Notes under the pieces: generated by a model
Seen by the model: only the letters and a program-made list of their open reading frames with translations
Told to the model about the DNA's origin: nothing
Databases searched by the model: none
Origin: DATHSY01 sp046729855
GTDB lineage: Bacteria > Actinomycetota > UBA4738 > HRBIN12
Assembly: GCA_046729855.1 (NCBI GenBank)
Contig: JBKPHM010000013.1
Location: forward strand, 1 to 62,115
Direction: 5' to 3'
DNA: 62,115 nt
Made by a program: the position numbers and the translations under genes
Part shown: one piece after another, positions 15,942-24,219 of the stretch
Layout of the letters: the number at the start of each line of letters is the position of its first letter
How positions within the stretch are numbered: the first letter of the stretch is position 1

Positions 15942-16676
15942 ATGTCGTCGAGCGGGCTCGACCTTCCGGTGCTCGTCACGCCCGAGCAGATCCGCCGCCG
16001 AGAGTTCGTCCAGACGCGGCGTGGCTACGAGACGGGCCAGGTCCGCGATTACCTCGAACAGATTGCAGGCCAAGTCGAGCAGATGCAGGCGCTGCTACGC
16101 GAGGCGCGTCTCGAGGTCGACGCCGCCGCGAAGGCGTCGTCGTCCAAGTCGGACCCGTACGACCAGCTCGCGAGCAGGGTGGCCGAGGTGCTCCGAGCGG
16201 CCGACCGGCAGGCCGAGCAGCTAAGGGCCGGCGCGCGCGCCGAGGCGGAGACGATCCTCCGCGAGGCGCGGGCCGACGCCGATCGGATCCGGCTCGACGC
16301 GGAGTCGAACGCCGAAGCCGCGCGCGAACAGGCCGACCTGGCGCTTCGTGAGGCGCGCGAGCGGGCGGACGGGGCGATGGCCGGCCTCGCGTCGCGGCGG
16401 GCGGCGCTCCTCGACCAGCTCACGTCGATGCAGGAGCGGCTGTTGTCGGTCGCACGTGACCTGGACGAGGCGATCGACCGACCGAGCGAGGCCGCCGACG
16501 GATCGACGACCTTTCCGCCCACCGACGAGGTCGCGCCCGCCGCCGGGTCCGGCCCAGATCCGGCGGAGCAGGTGATCGACCTCGGCACCCACGAGCTGTG
16601 GGCCGGCGGGGACGTCGAGCTCCAGGTCCCGGAGATCCCGCCGCTCGACCTCGACTGGGACGCCACGGACGACTGA
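15942..16676 (+). CDS. DivIVA-domain coiled-coil protein
   Basis: The 244-residue protein starts with a DivIVA-like module (about residues 12-45, PEQIRRREFVQTRRGYETGQVRDYL), the region that in DivIVA/Wag31/GpsB binds curved membrane. A long Ala/Glu/Arg-rich coiled coil (about 45-185) and an acidic Pro-rich tail follow. Such proteins organise polar growth, division-site or secretion complexes. GGAGG precedes the ATG by 6 nt. It is smaller and more divergent than Wag31, so an accessory DivIVA paralog is likely. Its place between the DUF1385 gene and prfA is not part of the mycobacterial order. Confidence 0.75.
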   Translation: MSSSGLDLPVLVTPEQIRRREFVQTRRGYETGQVRDYLEQIAGQVEQMQALLREARLEVDAAAKASSSKSDPYDQLASRVAEVLRAADRQAEQLRAGARAEAETILREARADADRIRLDAESNAEAAREQADLALREARERADGAMAGLASRRAALLDQLTSMQERLLSVARDLDEAIDRPSEAADGSTTFPPTDEVAPAAGSGPDPAEQVIDLGTHELWAGGDVELQVPEIPPLDLDWDATDD

Positions 16677-16709
16677 CCGCCGGGCGAGGGCGGGCCCCGA
16701 CGCGTCACG

Positions 16710-16715
16710 GATAAT
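16710..16715 (+). promoter_or_regulatory. -10 hexamer (GATAAT) of prfA
   Basis: GATAAT, a near-consensus -10, lies 6 nt before ATG 16722 with no room for a Shine-Dalgarno sequence. prfA is therefore a strong candidate for leaderless expression. Confidence 0.6.
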
Positions 16716-16721
16716 CGCTGC

Positions 16722-17801
16722 ATGGACTTCGTGCGGCGCCTGGACGAGCTCGAGCGGCGGTACGAGGGGCTCACGGCCGAGATGTCCTCGCCCGAGGTCG
16801 CCTCGGACCCGGACCGGCTGCGTTCGCTCGGCAAGGATCTAGCCGAGCTGCAAGACGTCGTCGTCCCGTACCGCGCGTACCGCCAGGCGCTTGCCCAGGC
16901 AGATGAGGCCCGTGCCCTCGCCCGCGACGAGTCGGACGCCGAGATGTCCGCCTACCTGCGCGAGGAGGCGACCGCCGCCGACGCGCGCGCGGGCGATCTC
17001 CGTGTCCGGCTCGAGCAGCTCCTCGTCCCGAGGGACCCCAATGACGACAAGGACGTGATCGTGGAGATCCGCGCGGGTGCCGGCGGCCAGGAGGCCGCGC
17101 TGTGGGCGGGCGAGCTCTTGGAGCTGTACCGCCACTTCGCCGAGCGGCATCGCTGGAAGACGGACGTGCTGAGCGCGTCGGCGTCGGATCTCGGCGGCTT
17201 CAAGGAGGTCGTCGTCGAGGTGCGCGGGAAGGGCGCCTATTCCCGCCTGAAGCACGAATCCGGCGTGCACCGAGTGCAGCGGGTCCCCGTGACCGAGTCG
17301 TCGGGAAGGATCCACACGTCGACGGCGACGGTCGCGGTCCTTCCGGAGGCCGAGGACGTCGACGTCGAGATCCGCCCCGAGGACCTGGAGATCGACGTGT
17401 TCCGCTCGTCCGGTCCGGGCGGCCAGTCCGTGAACACCACGGACTCCGCCGTGCGGATCACCCACAAGCCGAGCGGGATCGTCGTCGGTTCTCAGGAGGA
17501 GCGTTCGCAGCTGCAGAACCGAGAGAAGGCGATGCGGTACCTGCGCGCGCGTCTGCTGCAGCGCGCACAGGACGAGGCCGCGGCCAAGGAGGCGGCCGAA
17601 CGCCGCGCTCAGGTGGGAACCGGGGAGCGGGCCGAGAAGATCCGGACCTACAACTTCCCCGAGAACCGTGTCACGGACCATCGCGTGAAGCTGACGGTGC
17701 ACCAGCTGCAGGACGTGCTGGCCGGTGACATCGACACCTTCATCGATGCGCTGCTGGCATCCGAGCGCGCGCGACAGCTGTCGGGGAACGGCGATGGGTG
17801 A
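16722..17801 (+). CDS. prfA: Peptide chain release factor 1
   Basis: Recognises UAA and UAG stop codons and triggers peptide release. The 359-residue protein has the GGQ tripeptide near residue 232 (SSGPGGQSVN) that enters the peptidyl-transferase centre, and the PxT-type recognition loop as PVTESSGRIHTS, which identifies RF1 rather than RF2. The next gene, prmC, encodes the methyltransferase for the GGQ glutamine and overlaps it by 8 nt, the classic prfA-prmC coupling. Confidence 0.97.
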   Translation: MDFVRRLDELERRYEGLTAEMSSPEVASDPDRLRSLGKDLAELQDVVVPYRAYRQALAQADEARALARDESDAEMSAYLREEATAADARAGDLRVRLEQLLVPRDPNDDKDVIVEIRAGAGGQEAALWAGELLELYRHFAERHRWKTDVLSASASDLGGFKEVVVEVRGKGAYSRLKHESGVHRVQRVPVTESSGRIHTSTATVAVLPEAEDVDVEIRPEDLEIDVFRSSGPGGQSVNTTDSAVRITHKPSGIVVGSQEERSQLQNREKAMRYLRARLLQRAQDEAAAKEAAERRAQVGTGERAEKIRTYNFPENRVTDHRVKLTVHQLQDVLAGDIDTFIDALLASERARQLSGNGDG

Positions 17802-18666
17802 GGACGTCGAGGGCATCGGCGGATATGAGCCGCGGATGCGGCCGGCCGACGTCGTCCGGCGCGCGACGGCGTACCTCGAGCGGCACGGCGTCGAGAGCCC
17901 GCGGGAGAACGCCGAGGCGCTCCTGATGACGGTGCTGCAGATCGACCGCGCCGGGCTCTACGCGCGTCGCGACGGGCTGGATGCGCGCGAGGCGCGGATG
18001 TACGGCCGAGGCCTGTGCCAGCGGTGCTCGGGGACGCCGCTCCAGCACCTCATCGGCGAGCAGCCCTTCCGGCGCATCTCGGTCCGCGTGCGCCCGGGGG
18101 TCTTCGTCCCGAGGCCCGAGACCGAGGTCCTGGTCGGCGAGGCGCTGCGTGCGATCGGCGCCGTGGAGGACCCCGTCGTCGTGGACGTCGGGACCGGCAC
18201 CGGCGCGATCGCGTTGTCGATCAAGCACGAGCGGCCCGATGCCACGGTTTTCGCGACGGACGTCTCCGACGAGGCGATCGAGCTCGCGACCGAGAACGCC
18301 TCACGGCTGTCGCTGGACGTCTCGTTCGCGCTCGGCGATTTCCTACAGCCGCTGCCGAAGGAGCTCCGCGGATGGGTCGACCTCGTCGTCAGCAACCCGC
18401 CCTACGTGACGGCCAAGGAGTACGCGACGCTGCCCGTGGAGGTCCGCGCCGACCCCCAGGCCGCACTGCTCGGCGACACGGATCTGTACGAACGGCTGGC
18501 GCGCGAAGCGTCGCGCTGGCTGCGGGACGGCGGCGTCATCGCGGTCGAGGTAGGGGCGCGCCGCGCCGGCGAGGTCGGTGAGGCGCTCCGGCCCTGGTTC
18601 GCGGACGTTGCGGTTGCGCCGGACCTGTCGGGCCGCGACCGCGTCGTCGTCGCATGGCGGCCGTGA
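17794..18666 (+). CDS. prmC: Release factor glutamine methyltransferase
   Basis: Uses S-adenosylmethionine to methylate the GGQ glutamine of release factors. The 290-residue protein has the N-terminal helical domain, the SAM site VDVGTGTGAIALS and the catalytic NPPY motif (VVSNPPYV). ATG 17794 lies inside the end of prfA; overlap of 8 nt suggests translational coupling. The stop overlaps the start of tsaC. Confidence 0.96.
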   Translation: MGEDVEGIGGYEPRMRPADVVRRATAYLERHGVESPRENAEALLMTVLQIDRAGLYARRDGLDAREARMYGRGLCQRCSGTPLQHLIGEQPFRRISVRVRPGVFVPRPETEVLVGEALRAIGAVEDPVVVDVGTGTGAIALSIKHERPDATVFATDVSDEAIELATENASRLSLDVSFALGDFLQPLPKELRGWVDLVVSNPPYVTAKEYATLPVEVRADPQAALLGDTDLYERLAREASRWLRDGGVIAVEVGARRAGEVGEALRPWFADVAVAPDLSGRDRVVVAWRP

Positions 18667-19256
18667 GCGATCCACTCGACGACGCCGTCTCGGCCGCGAC
18701 TCGCGGAAACCTGATCGTGATCCCGACCGACACGATCTACGGGGTCGGCACGCGACCGGACGATCCGCGCGCGACCGCGAAGCTCTTCGAGGCGAAGGGC
18801 CGCCCGCGCGACGTCGAGCTGCCGGTCCTGGTCGCATCGGTCGCCGAGGCGGAACGGATCGGCGCCTTCGACGAGCGCGCGCGCACGCTCGTGACGCGGT
18901 TCTGGCCCGGCCCGCTCACGATCGTGGTGCGTCGGACGCCCGCGAGCGCCGGCTGGGAGCTGGGCGGCGACCCGACGACGATCGGGATCCGCATGCCGCA
19001 TCACGCGGTCGCCCTCGCCGTGCTCGCCCGGACCGGTCCGCTCGCGCTGACGAGCGCGAACCGCACCGGGCAGCCGACCGCACAGACGTGCGACGACCTC
19101 GCCGAGATCTTCGGCGACCGCGTCGAGGTGTACCTCTGCGAGCCAGAGCCGCTCCGCGGCGCCGCGTCGACCGTTGTGTCGCTGCTGACCACCGACCTGG
19201 ACGTCAAGCGGGAGGGTGCCGTCGCCGCCGATGCGATCGAGCGCGCGCTGTCGTGA
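18654..19256 (+). CDS. tsaC: L-threonylcarbamoyladenylate synthase (Sua5/YciO/YrdC family)
   Basis: Makes threonylcarbamoyl-AMP from threonine, bicarbonate and ATP for the universal t6A37 modification of ANN-decoding tRNAs. The 200-residue protein is the short TsaC form without the extra Sua5 domain. IPTDTIYGVG and TSANRTGQPT are the conserved motifs. ATG 18654 overlaps prmC by 13 nt; GTG 18663, which forms a GTGA overlap, is an alternative three codons downstream. Confidence 0.95.
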   Translation: MAAVSDPLDDAVSAATRGNLIVIPTDTIYGVGTRPDDPRATAKLFEAKGRPRDVELPVLVASVAEAERIGAFDERARTLVTRFWPGPLTIVVRRTPASAGWELGGDPTTIGIRMPHHAVALAVLARTGPLALTSANRTGQPTAQTCDDLAEIFGDRVEVYLCEPEPLRGAASTVVSLLTTDLDVKREGAVAADAIERALS

Positions 19257-19288
19257 CCCTCGGGACCGGGCGCGAGGACGGCCGATGC

Positions 19289-19294
19289 TAAACT
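19289..19294 (+). promoter_or_regulatory. -10 hexamer (TAAACT) upstream of the phosphatase gene
   Basis: TAAACT lies 12 nt before ATG 19307. A start about 7 nt downstream would leave a 5' UTR of about 6 nt, close to leaderless. Confidence 0.45.
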
Positions 19295-19306
19295 GCCGCC
19301 CCTCCC

Positions 19307-19912
19307 ATGGCGTCGATCCTCGTCGTGTGCACCGGCAACATCTGTCGCTCGCCGCTCGCAGAGGGGCTCCTTCGCGCCGCGTTGACGGAGCGGCTGGGTG
19401 ACGCAGCACCGCGCGTCGTGTCCGCGGGGGTGATCGGACGCGCCGGCGAGCCGGCGATGGCGGAGAGCGTTCGCGCGGGCGCGGAGCGCGGCGTCGATAT
19501 CTCGTCGCACCGCGTCCGGCGGTTGACCGATCGCGACATCGCCGGTGCGGACCTCGTCATCGCGATGGCGGGCGAGCATCGCGACGCTGTGCGCGACGCG
19601 GTCCCGGCGGCCGGCTCGATGACCTTCACGTTGAAGGAGCTCGTCCGGCTGCTCGAGCGGTCGCCGATGGACGAGCGGACGGCCGAGCTCCCGCCGGACG
19701 AACGCCTGCGCGCGCGCGTCGCCGAGGCCGACCGCTCGCGGCGGGTCGGCGAGGCGGCGAACCCGCAGGACGAGGACGTGGTCGACCCGCTCGGGATGCC
19801 GTACGAAAGCTATCGTGCCGTCGCCTGGGAGCTCGACGCGTGGTCCCGGCGGCTCGCGTCTGCGCTCTTCGACCGTTCCACGGAGCGCGTCGCGGCACCG
19901 GAGGCGCGCTGA
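19307..19912 (+). CDS. Low-molecular-weight protein phosphatase family (YwlE-like)
   Basis: The catalytic loop CTGNICRS (C8 to R14 in the C-x5-R-S arrangement) and the general-acid VDPLG near residue 161 identify the LMW-PTP family, which dephosphorylates phosphotyrosine or, in YwlE, phosphoarginine. At 201 residues it is about 45 longer than the usual 155, with an Arg- and Glu-rich insert (about 105-155). The specific substrate cannot be read from sequence. It is followed after 2 nt by rpiB, as in Gram-positive sua5-ywlE-rpiB-glyA clusters. Confidence 0.9.
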   Translation: MASILVVCTGNICRSPLAEGLLRAALTERLGDAAPRVVSAGVIGRAGEPAMAESVRAGAERGVDISSHRVRRLTDRDIAGADLVIAMAGEHRDAVRDAVPAAGSMTFTLKELVRLLERSPMDERTAELPPDERLRARVAEADRSRRVGEAANPQDEDVVDPLGMPYESYRAVAWELDAWSRRLASALFDRSTERVAAPEAR

Positions 19913-19914
19913 GC

Positions 19915-20361
19915 GTGCGGCTCGTGATCGGCAGCGACCACGCCGGGTACCGCCTGAAAGAGGAGCTGAAGCGGCTCCTGCGCGACGACGGACACGACGT
20001 CAACGACCTCGGGGCGCACTCCGAGGAACCATCCGACTACCCGGCGGTCTCCGCCACGGTCGCCCGGTCGGTGGTCTCCGGCGAAGCGGACCGGGGGATC
20101 GTCGTGGGCGGCTCGGGGCAGGGCGAGCAGATCGCGGCGAACAAGGTCCATGGGGTCCGCGCCGCGCTGTGCAACGACCTGTACACCGCGCGGATGTCCC
20201 GTGAGCACAACGATGCGAACGTGCTCACGATCGGCGGTCGCATCGTGGCCGCCGAGCTGGCGAGCGAGATCGTTCGCACGTGGTTGACGACCCCGTTCGA
20301 CGGCGGTCGCCATGCGCGCCGTCTCGAGCAGATCTCCGAGATCGAGCGGGAGAGCCGATGA
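19915..20361 (+). CDS. rpiB: Ribose-5-phosphate isomerase B
   Basis: Interconverts ribose 5-phosphate and ribulose 5-phosphate. The 148-residue protein has SDHAGY with the phosphate-binding residues and GGSGQGEQIAANK. The catalytic cysteine of the E. coli type (C66) is absent here (Gly), while E71 occupies the position of the catalytic glutamate of M. tuberculosis RpiB, so it is the actinobacterial Glu-type enzyme. GTG 19915 is the start. Its end overlaps glyA by ATGA. Confidence 0.93.
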   Translation: MRLVIGSDHAGYRLKEELKRLLRDDGHDVNDLGAHSEEPSDYPAVSATVARSVVSGEADRGIVVGGSGQGEQIAANKVHGVRAALCNDLYTARMSREHNDANVLTIGGRIVAAELASEIVRTWLTTPFDGGRHARRLEQISEIERESR

Positions 20362-21623
20362 CGGACCACCCGGGGGACTGGGAGTCCCTAAAGCGCGCCG
20401 ATCCCGAGGTCGCCGACGCGATTGTGAACGAGCTACACCGCGAGCGCACGACCTTGCGGCTGATCGCGTCCGAGAACTATGCCAGCCCCGCGGTGCTCGC
20501 GGCGCTCGCCTCGACGATGACCAACAAGTACGCCGAGGGGTACCCGGGCAGGCGGTACTACGGCGGCTGCGAGTGGGTCGACGTCGTCGAGCGGCTTGCG
20601 ATCGAGCGCGCGAAGCAGCTGTTCGGCGCCGACCACGCCAACGTGCAACCGCACTCGGGGGCCCAGGCGAACCTCGCGGTGTGCGGCGCCTTCCTCGAGC
20701 CCCGGTCCGACGACACGGTGCTCGGGATGACGCTCGCGCACGGCGGCCACCTCACGCACGGCTCGCCCGTGAACGTGTCGGGGAGGTGGTTCAACTTCGT
20801 TGGATACGAGGTCGACGCGGAGACCGAACGTCTCGACATGGAGAGCGTCGCCGATCTCGCCGAGCAGCACCGGCCCAGGATCGTGCTGGCCGGCTACACC
20901 GCGTACCCGTCGGCGATCGACTTCGCCGCGTTCCGAAGGATCGCCGACGACGTCGGAGCGCTACTGTGGGTGGACGCGTCGCACTTCATCGGGCTGTCGG
21001 CCGGCGGCGCTTATCCCAACCCCACGCCGTACGCGGACGTGGTCACCTTCACGACGCACAAGACGCTCCGGGGTCCACGCGGTGGCGTGATCCTGTGCAA
21101 GCAGGAGCACGCCAAGGCGATCGACCGGGCGGTGTTCCCGATGATGCAAGGAGGGCCGCTCGAGCACGTGATCGCGGCCAAGGCCGTGGCGTTCAGAGAG
21201 GCGATGACGGCGGCGTTCCGCGAGTACGCCGCGCGCACCGTCCGCACGGCGCGGGCGCTCTCGAGCGGCCTGGCGGAGGAGGGCCTGCGGATCGTCTCCG
21301 GCGGGACGCAATCCCACCTCGTTCTGGCCGACGTGCGTCCGCTCGGAACGACGGGCGCGGAGGCCGAGGCCGCGTGCGACGCCGTCGGGATCGCGCTCAA
21401 CAAGAACGGGATCCCGTTCGACCCCATGCCGCCGCTGAACCCGTCCGGGATCCGGGTTGGCACGCCCGGTACGGCCACGCTGGGGATGGACGAGGCCGAG
21501 ATGAAGGAGGTCGCCGGGATGATCGGCGAGGTCCTGCGCGGCCTGGCCGACGAGGGGACGCGCCAGGGGTGCCGCAGCCGCGTCGCCGAGCTGATGTCGC
21601 GCTTCCCGGTCTATCCCGGCTGA
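20358..21623 (+). CDS. glyA: Serine hydroxymethyltransferase
   Basis: PLP enzyme that converts serine and tetrahydrofolate to glycine and methylene-tetrahydrofolate. The 421-residue length is standard. The PLP lysine is in TTHKTLRGPRGG. IASENYAS, YAEGYPGRRYYGG and NKNGIPFDPMPP are conserved. The segment before the lysine, DASHFIGLSAGGAYPNP, diverges from the usual DMAHIAGLVA pattern but keeps the Asp and His. It starts by ATGA overlap with rpiB. Confidence 0.96.
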   Translation: MTDHPGDWESLKRADPEVADAIVNELHRERTTLRLIASENYASPAVLAALASTMTNKYAEGYPGRRYYGGCEWVDVVERLAIERAKQLFGADHANVQPHSGAQANLAVCGAFLEPRSDDTVLGMTLAHGGHLTHGSPVNVSGRWFNFVGYEVDAETERLDMESVADLAEQHRPRIVLAGYTAYPSAIDFAAFRRIADDVGALLWVDASHFIGLSAGGAYPNPTPYADVVTFTTHKTLRGPRGGVILCKQEHAKAIDRAVFPMMQGGPLEHVIAAKAVAFREAMTAAFREYAARTVRTARALSSGLAEEGLRIVSGGTQSHLVLADVRPLGTTGAEAEAACDAVGIALNKNGIPFDPMPPLNPSGIRVGTPGTATLGMDEAEMKEVAGMIGEVLRGLADEGTRQGCRSRVAELMSRFPVYPG

Positions 21624-21683
21624 CGAGACCGGCGGGCGGCCTGCCCACCACCTCCCGCGAGGCGCGCGACCTTCGCCCCGGGG

Positions 21684-21689
21684 TACGAT
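21684..21689 (+). promoter_or_regulatory. -10 hexamer (TACGAT) of wecA
   Basis: TACGAT precedes GTG 21697 by 7 nt with no Shine-Dalgarno sequence; leaderless transcription is expected. Confidence 0.55.
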
Positions 21690-21696
21690 CACGCGA

Positions 21697-22911
21697 GTGC
21701 TTCCGTACCTCCTCGTGTTCGCCGTCGCCGCCCTCGTGACGTTCGCCGCGACGCCCTTGGTGCGGAGCTCAGCGCTGCGACTGGGCTGGATCGATCATCC
21801 GTCGGACCGGAAGGTGCATCCCACGCCGACCGCGACCGCGGGAGGGCTGGCCCTGCTGCTCGGCGTGGGGGCCGCGTTGCTGGTCGCGCGGTTCGTGCCG
21901 GCGCTGAGGGACGTCTTCGCGTCGACGTCCGACCCCGACGCCGCGATCGTGGGCGGGCTCGTGATCTTGGCGGTGGGACTGCTCGACGATATCCGTGGAC
22001 TGTCGCCGCTCGGCAAGCTGGCAGGGCAGATCCTCGCCGCCGGGATCCTCGTGCTGCTCGGCGTCCAGCTCCTGTACTTCTATTTCCCGGGACTGAACAC
22101 CCTGGTGCTCTCGCCCGACCTCGCCGTGACCCTGACGGTGCTGTGGGTCGTCGGCATGATCAACGCGGTCAACCTGATCGACGGGCTCGACGGCCTCGCC
22201 GCCGGGATGGTCGCGATCGCCGCCGTCGCGTTCTTCGCCTACATGTACCGGGGAGAGCCGTCGACGGCCGCCCTGCTCTCGGCGATCGTCGCCGGCGCCG
22301 CCATCGGATTCTTGCCCTGGAACTTCCACCCGGCTCGCGTGTTCATGGGGGACACCGGATCGGGGTTCCTGGGCCTGGTCATGGCCGTCGCGACGATCTC
22401 GGGTGTCGGCCGGAACGCGCAGGGCCCGAGCGGAGGCGATCTGGCGGTCGTCGCGATCCCGGTGGCCGTGCCGCTGTTGGTCCTGGCCGTCCCCTTCCTC
22501 GACGTGATCTTCGCGATCGTCCGCCGGGTCCGACGGGGGATCGGCATCGCGCACGCCGACAAGGAGCACATCCATCACCGGCTGCTCGACATCGGGCACT
22601 CGCATCGCCAGGCGGTCCTGCTGATGTACCTGTGGGCGGCGCTCATCTCGGCGTGCGCCCTGGCGGTCGCGTTCATCGACGGGCGATTGCTGGTTTCCGC
22701 GATCCTCGCCGCCGCCGTGCTGGTCGCCTCCGTCCTGCCCAGGCTCGTCCGCGACCGCCGGCCGCGGGAAGCGGAGCGAAGGGTCCGCGTCGTCCGGTCG
22801 GCCGAACCGGCCATCGACGGTGCGCTGCCGGCGAACGGCGACCGACGCGCCGGCACAACCACCCCCGCGGCGCAGCCGGGGGCGGTCGGGGACCCGGCGT
22901 CCACGGCGTAA
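21697..22911 (+). CDS. wecA: Undecaprenyl/decaprenyl-phosphate GlcNAc-1-phosphate transferase (WecA/Rfe family)
   Basis: Polytopic membrane enzyme that transfers GlcNAc-1-phosphate to polyprenyl phosphate, starting linker, teichoic or arabinogalactan-type glycopolymers. The 404-residue protein has about 11 membrane segments, the Asp-rich loop LLDDIRGLSPL, NAVNLIDGLDGLAAG and the cytoplasmic HIHHRLLDIGHSHRQ motif typical of WecA rather than MraY. A Pro/Ala/Arg-rich cytoplasmic tail covers the last ~55 residues. In mycobacteria wecA (Rv1302) directly precedes atpI; here the pot operon separates them. Confidence 0.92.
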   Translation: MLPYLLVFAVAALVTFAATPLVRSSALRLGWIDHPSDRKVHPTPTATAGGLALLLGVGAALLVARFVPALRDVFASTSDPDAAIVGGLVILAVGLLDDIRGLSPLGKLAGQILAAGILVLLGVQLLYFYFPGLNTLVLSPDLAVTLTVLWVVGMINAVNLIDGLDGLAAGMVAIAAVAFFAYMYRGEPSTAALLSAIVAGAAIGFLPWNFHPARVFMGDTGSGFLGLVMAVATISGVGRNAQGPSGGDLAVVAIPVAVPLLVLAVPFLDVIFAIVRRVRRGIGIAHADKEHIHHRLLDIGHSHRQAVLLMYLWAALISACALAVAFIDGRLLVSAILAAAVLVASVLPRLVRDRRPREAERRVRVVRSAEPAIDGALPANGDRRAGTTTPAAQPGAVGDPASTA

Positions 22912-22959
22912 CGTCGCGCCGGTCGCTCGCGGCCGGACTGTCCGAGACATCCGGGCACA

Positions 22960-22976
22960 TTGTCCAGTCCGTACAA
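22960..22976. promoter_or_regulatory. Operator-like inverted repeat upstream of the pot operon
   Basis: TTGTCC-N5-GTACAA, with 5 of 6 arm positions matching, stands out in a GC-rich gap 74 bp upstream of the pot -10. Size and TTGT/ACAA ends resemble GntR- or similar repressor sites. No regulator is encoded next to it, so its role is a guess. Confidence 0.3.
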
Positions 22977-22994
22977 CAGGCGGGCCTGCGCTCA

Positions 22995-23014
22995 GCGGGC
23001 AGGGGGTCGCCCGC
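22995..23014. terminator. GC-rich hairpin after wecA
   Basis: GCGGGC (22995-23000) pairs with GCCCGC (23009-23014) around an 8-nt loop. There is no U-tract. It could terminate wecA transcription before the pot promoter. Confidence 0.3.
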
Positions 23015-23049
23015 GGCTCCGTGGCGAGCGATGATGCGCCGACCCGGCC

Positions 23050-23055
23050 TATGAT
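23050..23055 (+). promoter_or_regulatory. -10 hexamer (TATGAT) of the pot operon
   Basis: TATGAT gives a predicted leader of about 30 nt that holds GAGGGG at 23079-23084, 7 nt before the GTG of potA. The 180-nt gap between wecA and potA holds only this promoter, the inverted repeat and the hairpin listed here. Confidence 0.45.
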
Positions 23056-23091
23056 GCGGGACCTGGACGCCGTTCAACGAGGGGATGCAGG

Positions 23092-24219
23092 GTGACCGAC
23101 GTCGACGTCCGGCTCGAGCGGGTGACGAAGGACTTCGGCGAGACGGTCGCCGTCGACGATCTATCGCTCGACATCAACGAGGGTGAGTTCTTCAGCCTCC
23201 TCGGCCCGTCGGGGTGTGGGAAGACGACGACGCTCCGGATGCTCGGCGGGTTCGAAGAGCCGACGCGCGGCACGATCTACCTGGGCGGGCGGGACGTGAC
23301 CGGCCTGCCGCCCTACAGGCGCGACGTCAACACGGTGTTCCAGTCTTACGCGCTGTTCCCGCACCTCACGGTGTTCGAGAACGTCGCGTTCGGCCTGCGT
23401 CGCCGCAAGGTCGAGAAGCCGGAGATCCAGACGCGGGTGAACGAGGCGCTCAGGCTCGTGGACCTGCGCGGCCTGGAGAACCGCAAGCCGGCGCGCATGT
23501 CCGGCGGCCAACAGCAACGCGTCGCGCTTGCACGCGCACTGGTGAACCACCCGAAGGTCCTGCTCCTCGACGAGCCGCTGGGCGCGCTCGACCTGAAGCT
23601 GCGCAAGCAGATGCAGCTCGAGCTGAAGCGCATCCAAGAGGAGGTCGGCATCACGTTCATCTACGTGACGCACGACCAGGAAGAAGCGATGACGATGTCG
23701 AACCGCCTCGCCGTCATGCGTCACGGCAAAGCGGAGCAGATCGGGCCTCCAGAGGAGGTCTACGAGAACCCCGAGACGGAATTCGTCGCCAGCTTTCTCG
23801 GCGCGTCGAACCTGCTCGACGGCGAGGTCAAGGAGCTCCGCGACGGCACCGTCACGGTCCTGCTCGCCGGCGGCTCGACCGTCACGCTGCCGTCGAGCCG
23901 TGCGCCGTTCTCGATCGGCACGACCGTCAAGGTCGGCGTGCGACCCGAGAAGATCACGATCGCTGCGGACGACGGCGCCGAGCCGGCCTCGAGATGGAAC
24001 GCCGTCACCGGCACGCTCCGGATATCGACGTACATCGGCGTGAGTCACCAATACAAGGTCGAAGGTCCGAACGGCGTGACGCTGACGGTCTGGGTGCAGA
24101 ACCTCGGGAACGGCCACGTGCCGCACCCGGGGGAGCGCGTGAAGCTGTCGTGGCGATGGGAGCACACGTTCGCCGTGCTCCCGCAGGAGGGTCTGGTCCT
24201 GGAGGAGGAGGGGCAATGA
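23092..24219 (+). CDS. potA: ABC transporter ATP-binding protein, spermidine/putrescine type
   Basis: The 375-residue ATPase drives polyamine-type uptake. Walker A is GPSGCGKTTT, the Q-loop lies in VFQSYALFPHL, the ABC signature is MSGGQQQR, Walker B is VLLLDEPLGALD and the switch histidine is in VTHDQEEA. A TOBE-like regulatory domain fills residues 240-370, as in PotA/MalK. GAGGGG precedes the GTG start. Its stop overlaps the ATG of the binding-protein gene. Substrate class is inferred from family resemblance of all four subunits. Confidence 0.92.
   Translation: MTDVDVRLERVTKDFGETVAVDDLSLDINEGEFFSLLGPSGCGKTTTLRMLGGFEEPTRGTIYLGGRDVTGLPPYRRDVNTVFQSYALFPHLTVFENVAFGLRRRKVEKPEIQTRVNEALRLVDLRGLENRKPARMSGGQQQRVALARALVNHPKVLLLDEPLGALDLKLRKQMQLELKRIQEEVGITFIYVTHDQEEAMTMSNRLAVMRHGKAEQIGPPEEVYENPETEFVASFLGASNLLDGEVKELRDGTVTVLLAGGSTVTLPSSRAPFSIGTTVKVGVRPEKITIAADDGAEPASRWNAVTGTLRISTYIGVSHQYKVEGPNGVTLTVWVQNLGNGHVPHPGERVKLSWRWEHTFAVLPQEGLVLEEEGQ

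Noticed and set aside
22912..23091. Riboswitch upstream of the pot operon
   Set aside because: I see one GC-rich hairpin upstream of the -10 hexamer, so it would not be in the transcript, and no known riboswitch core.
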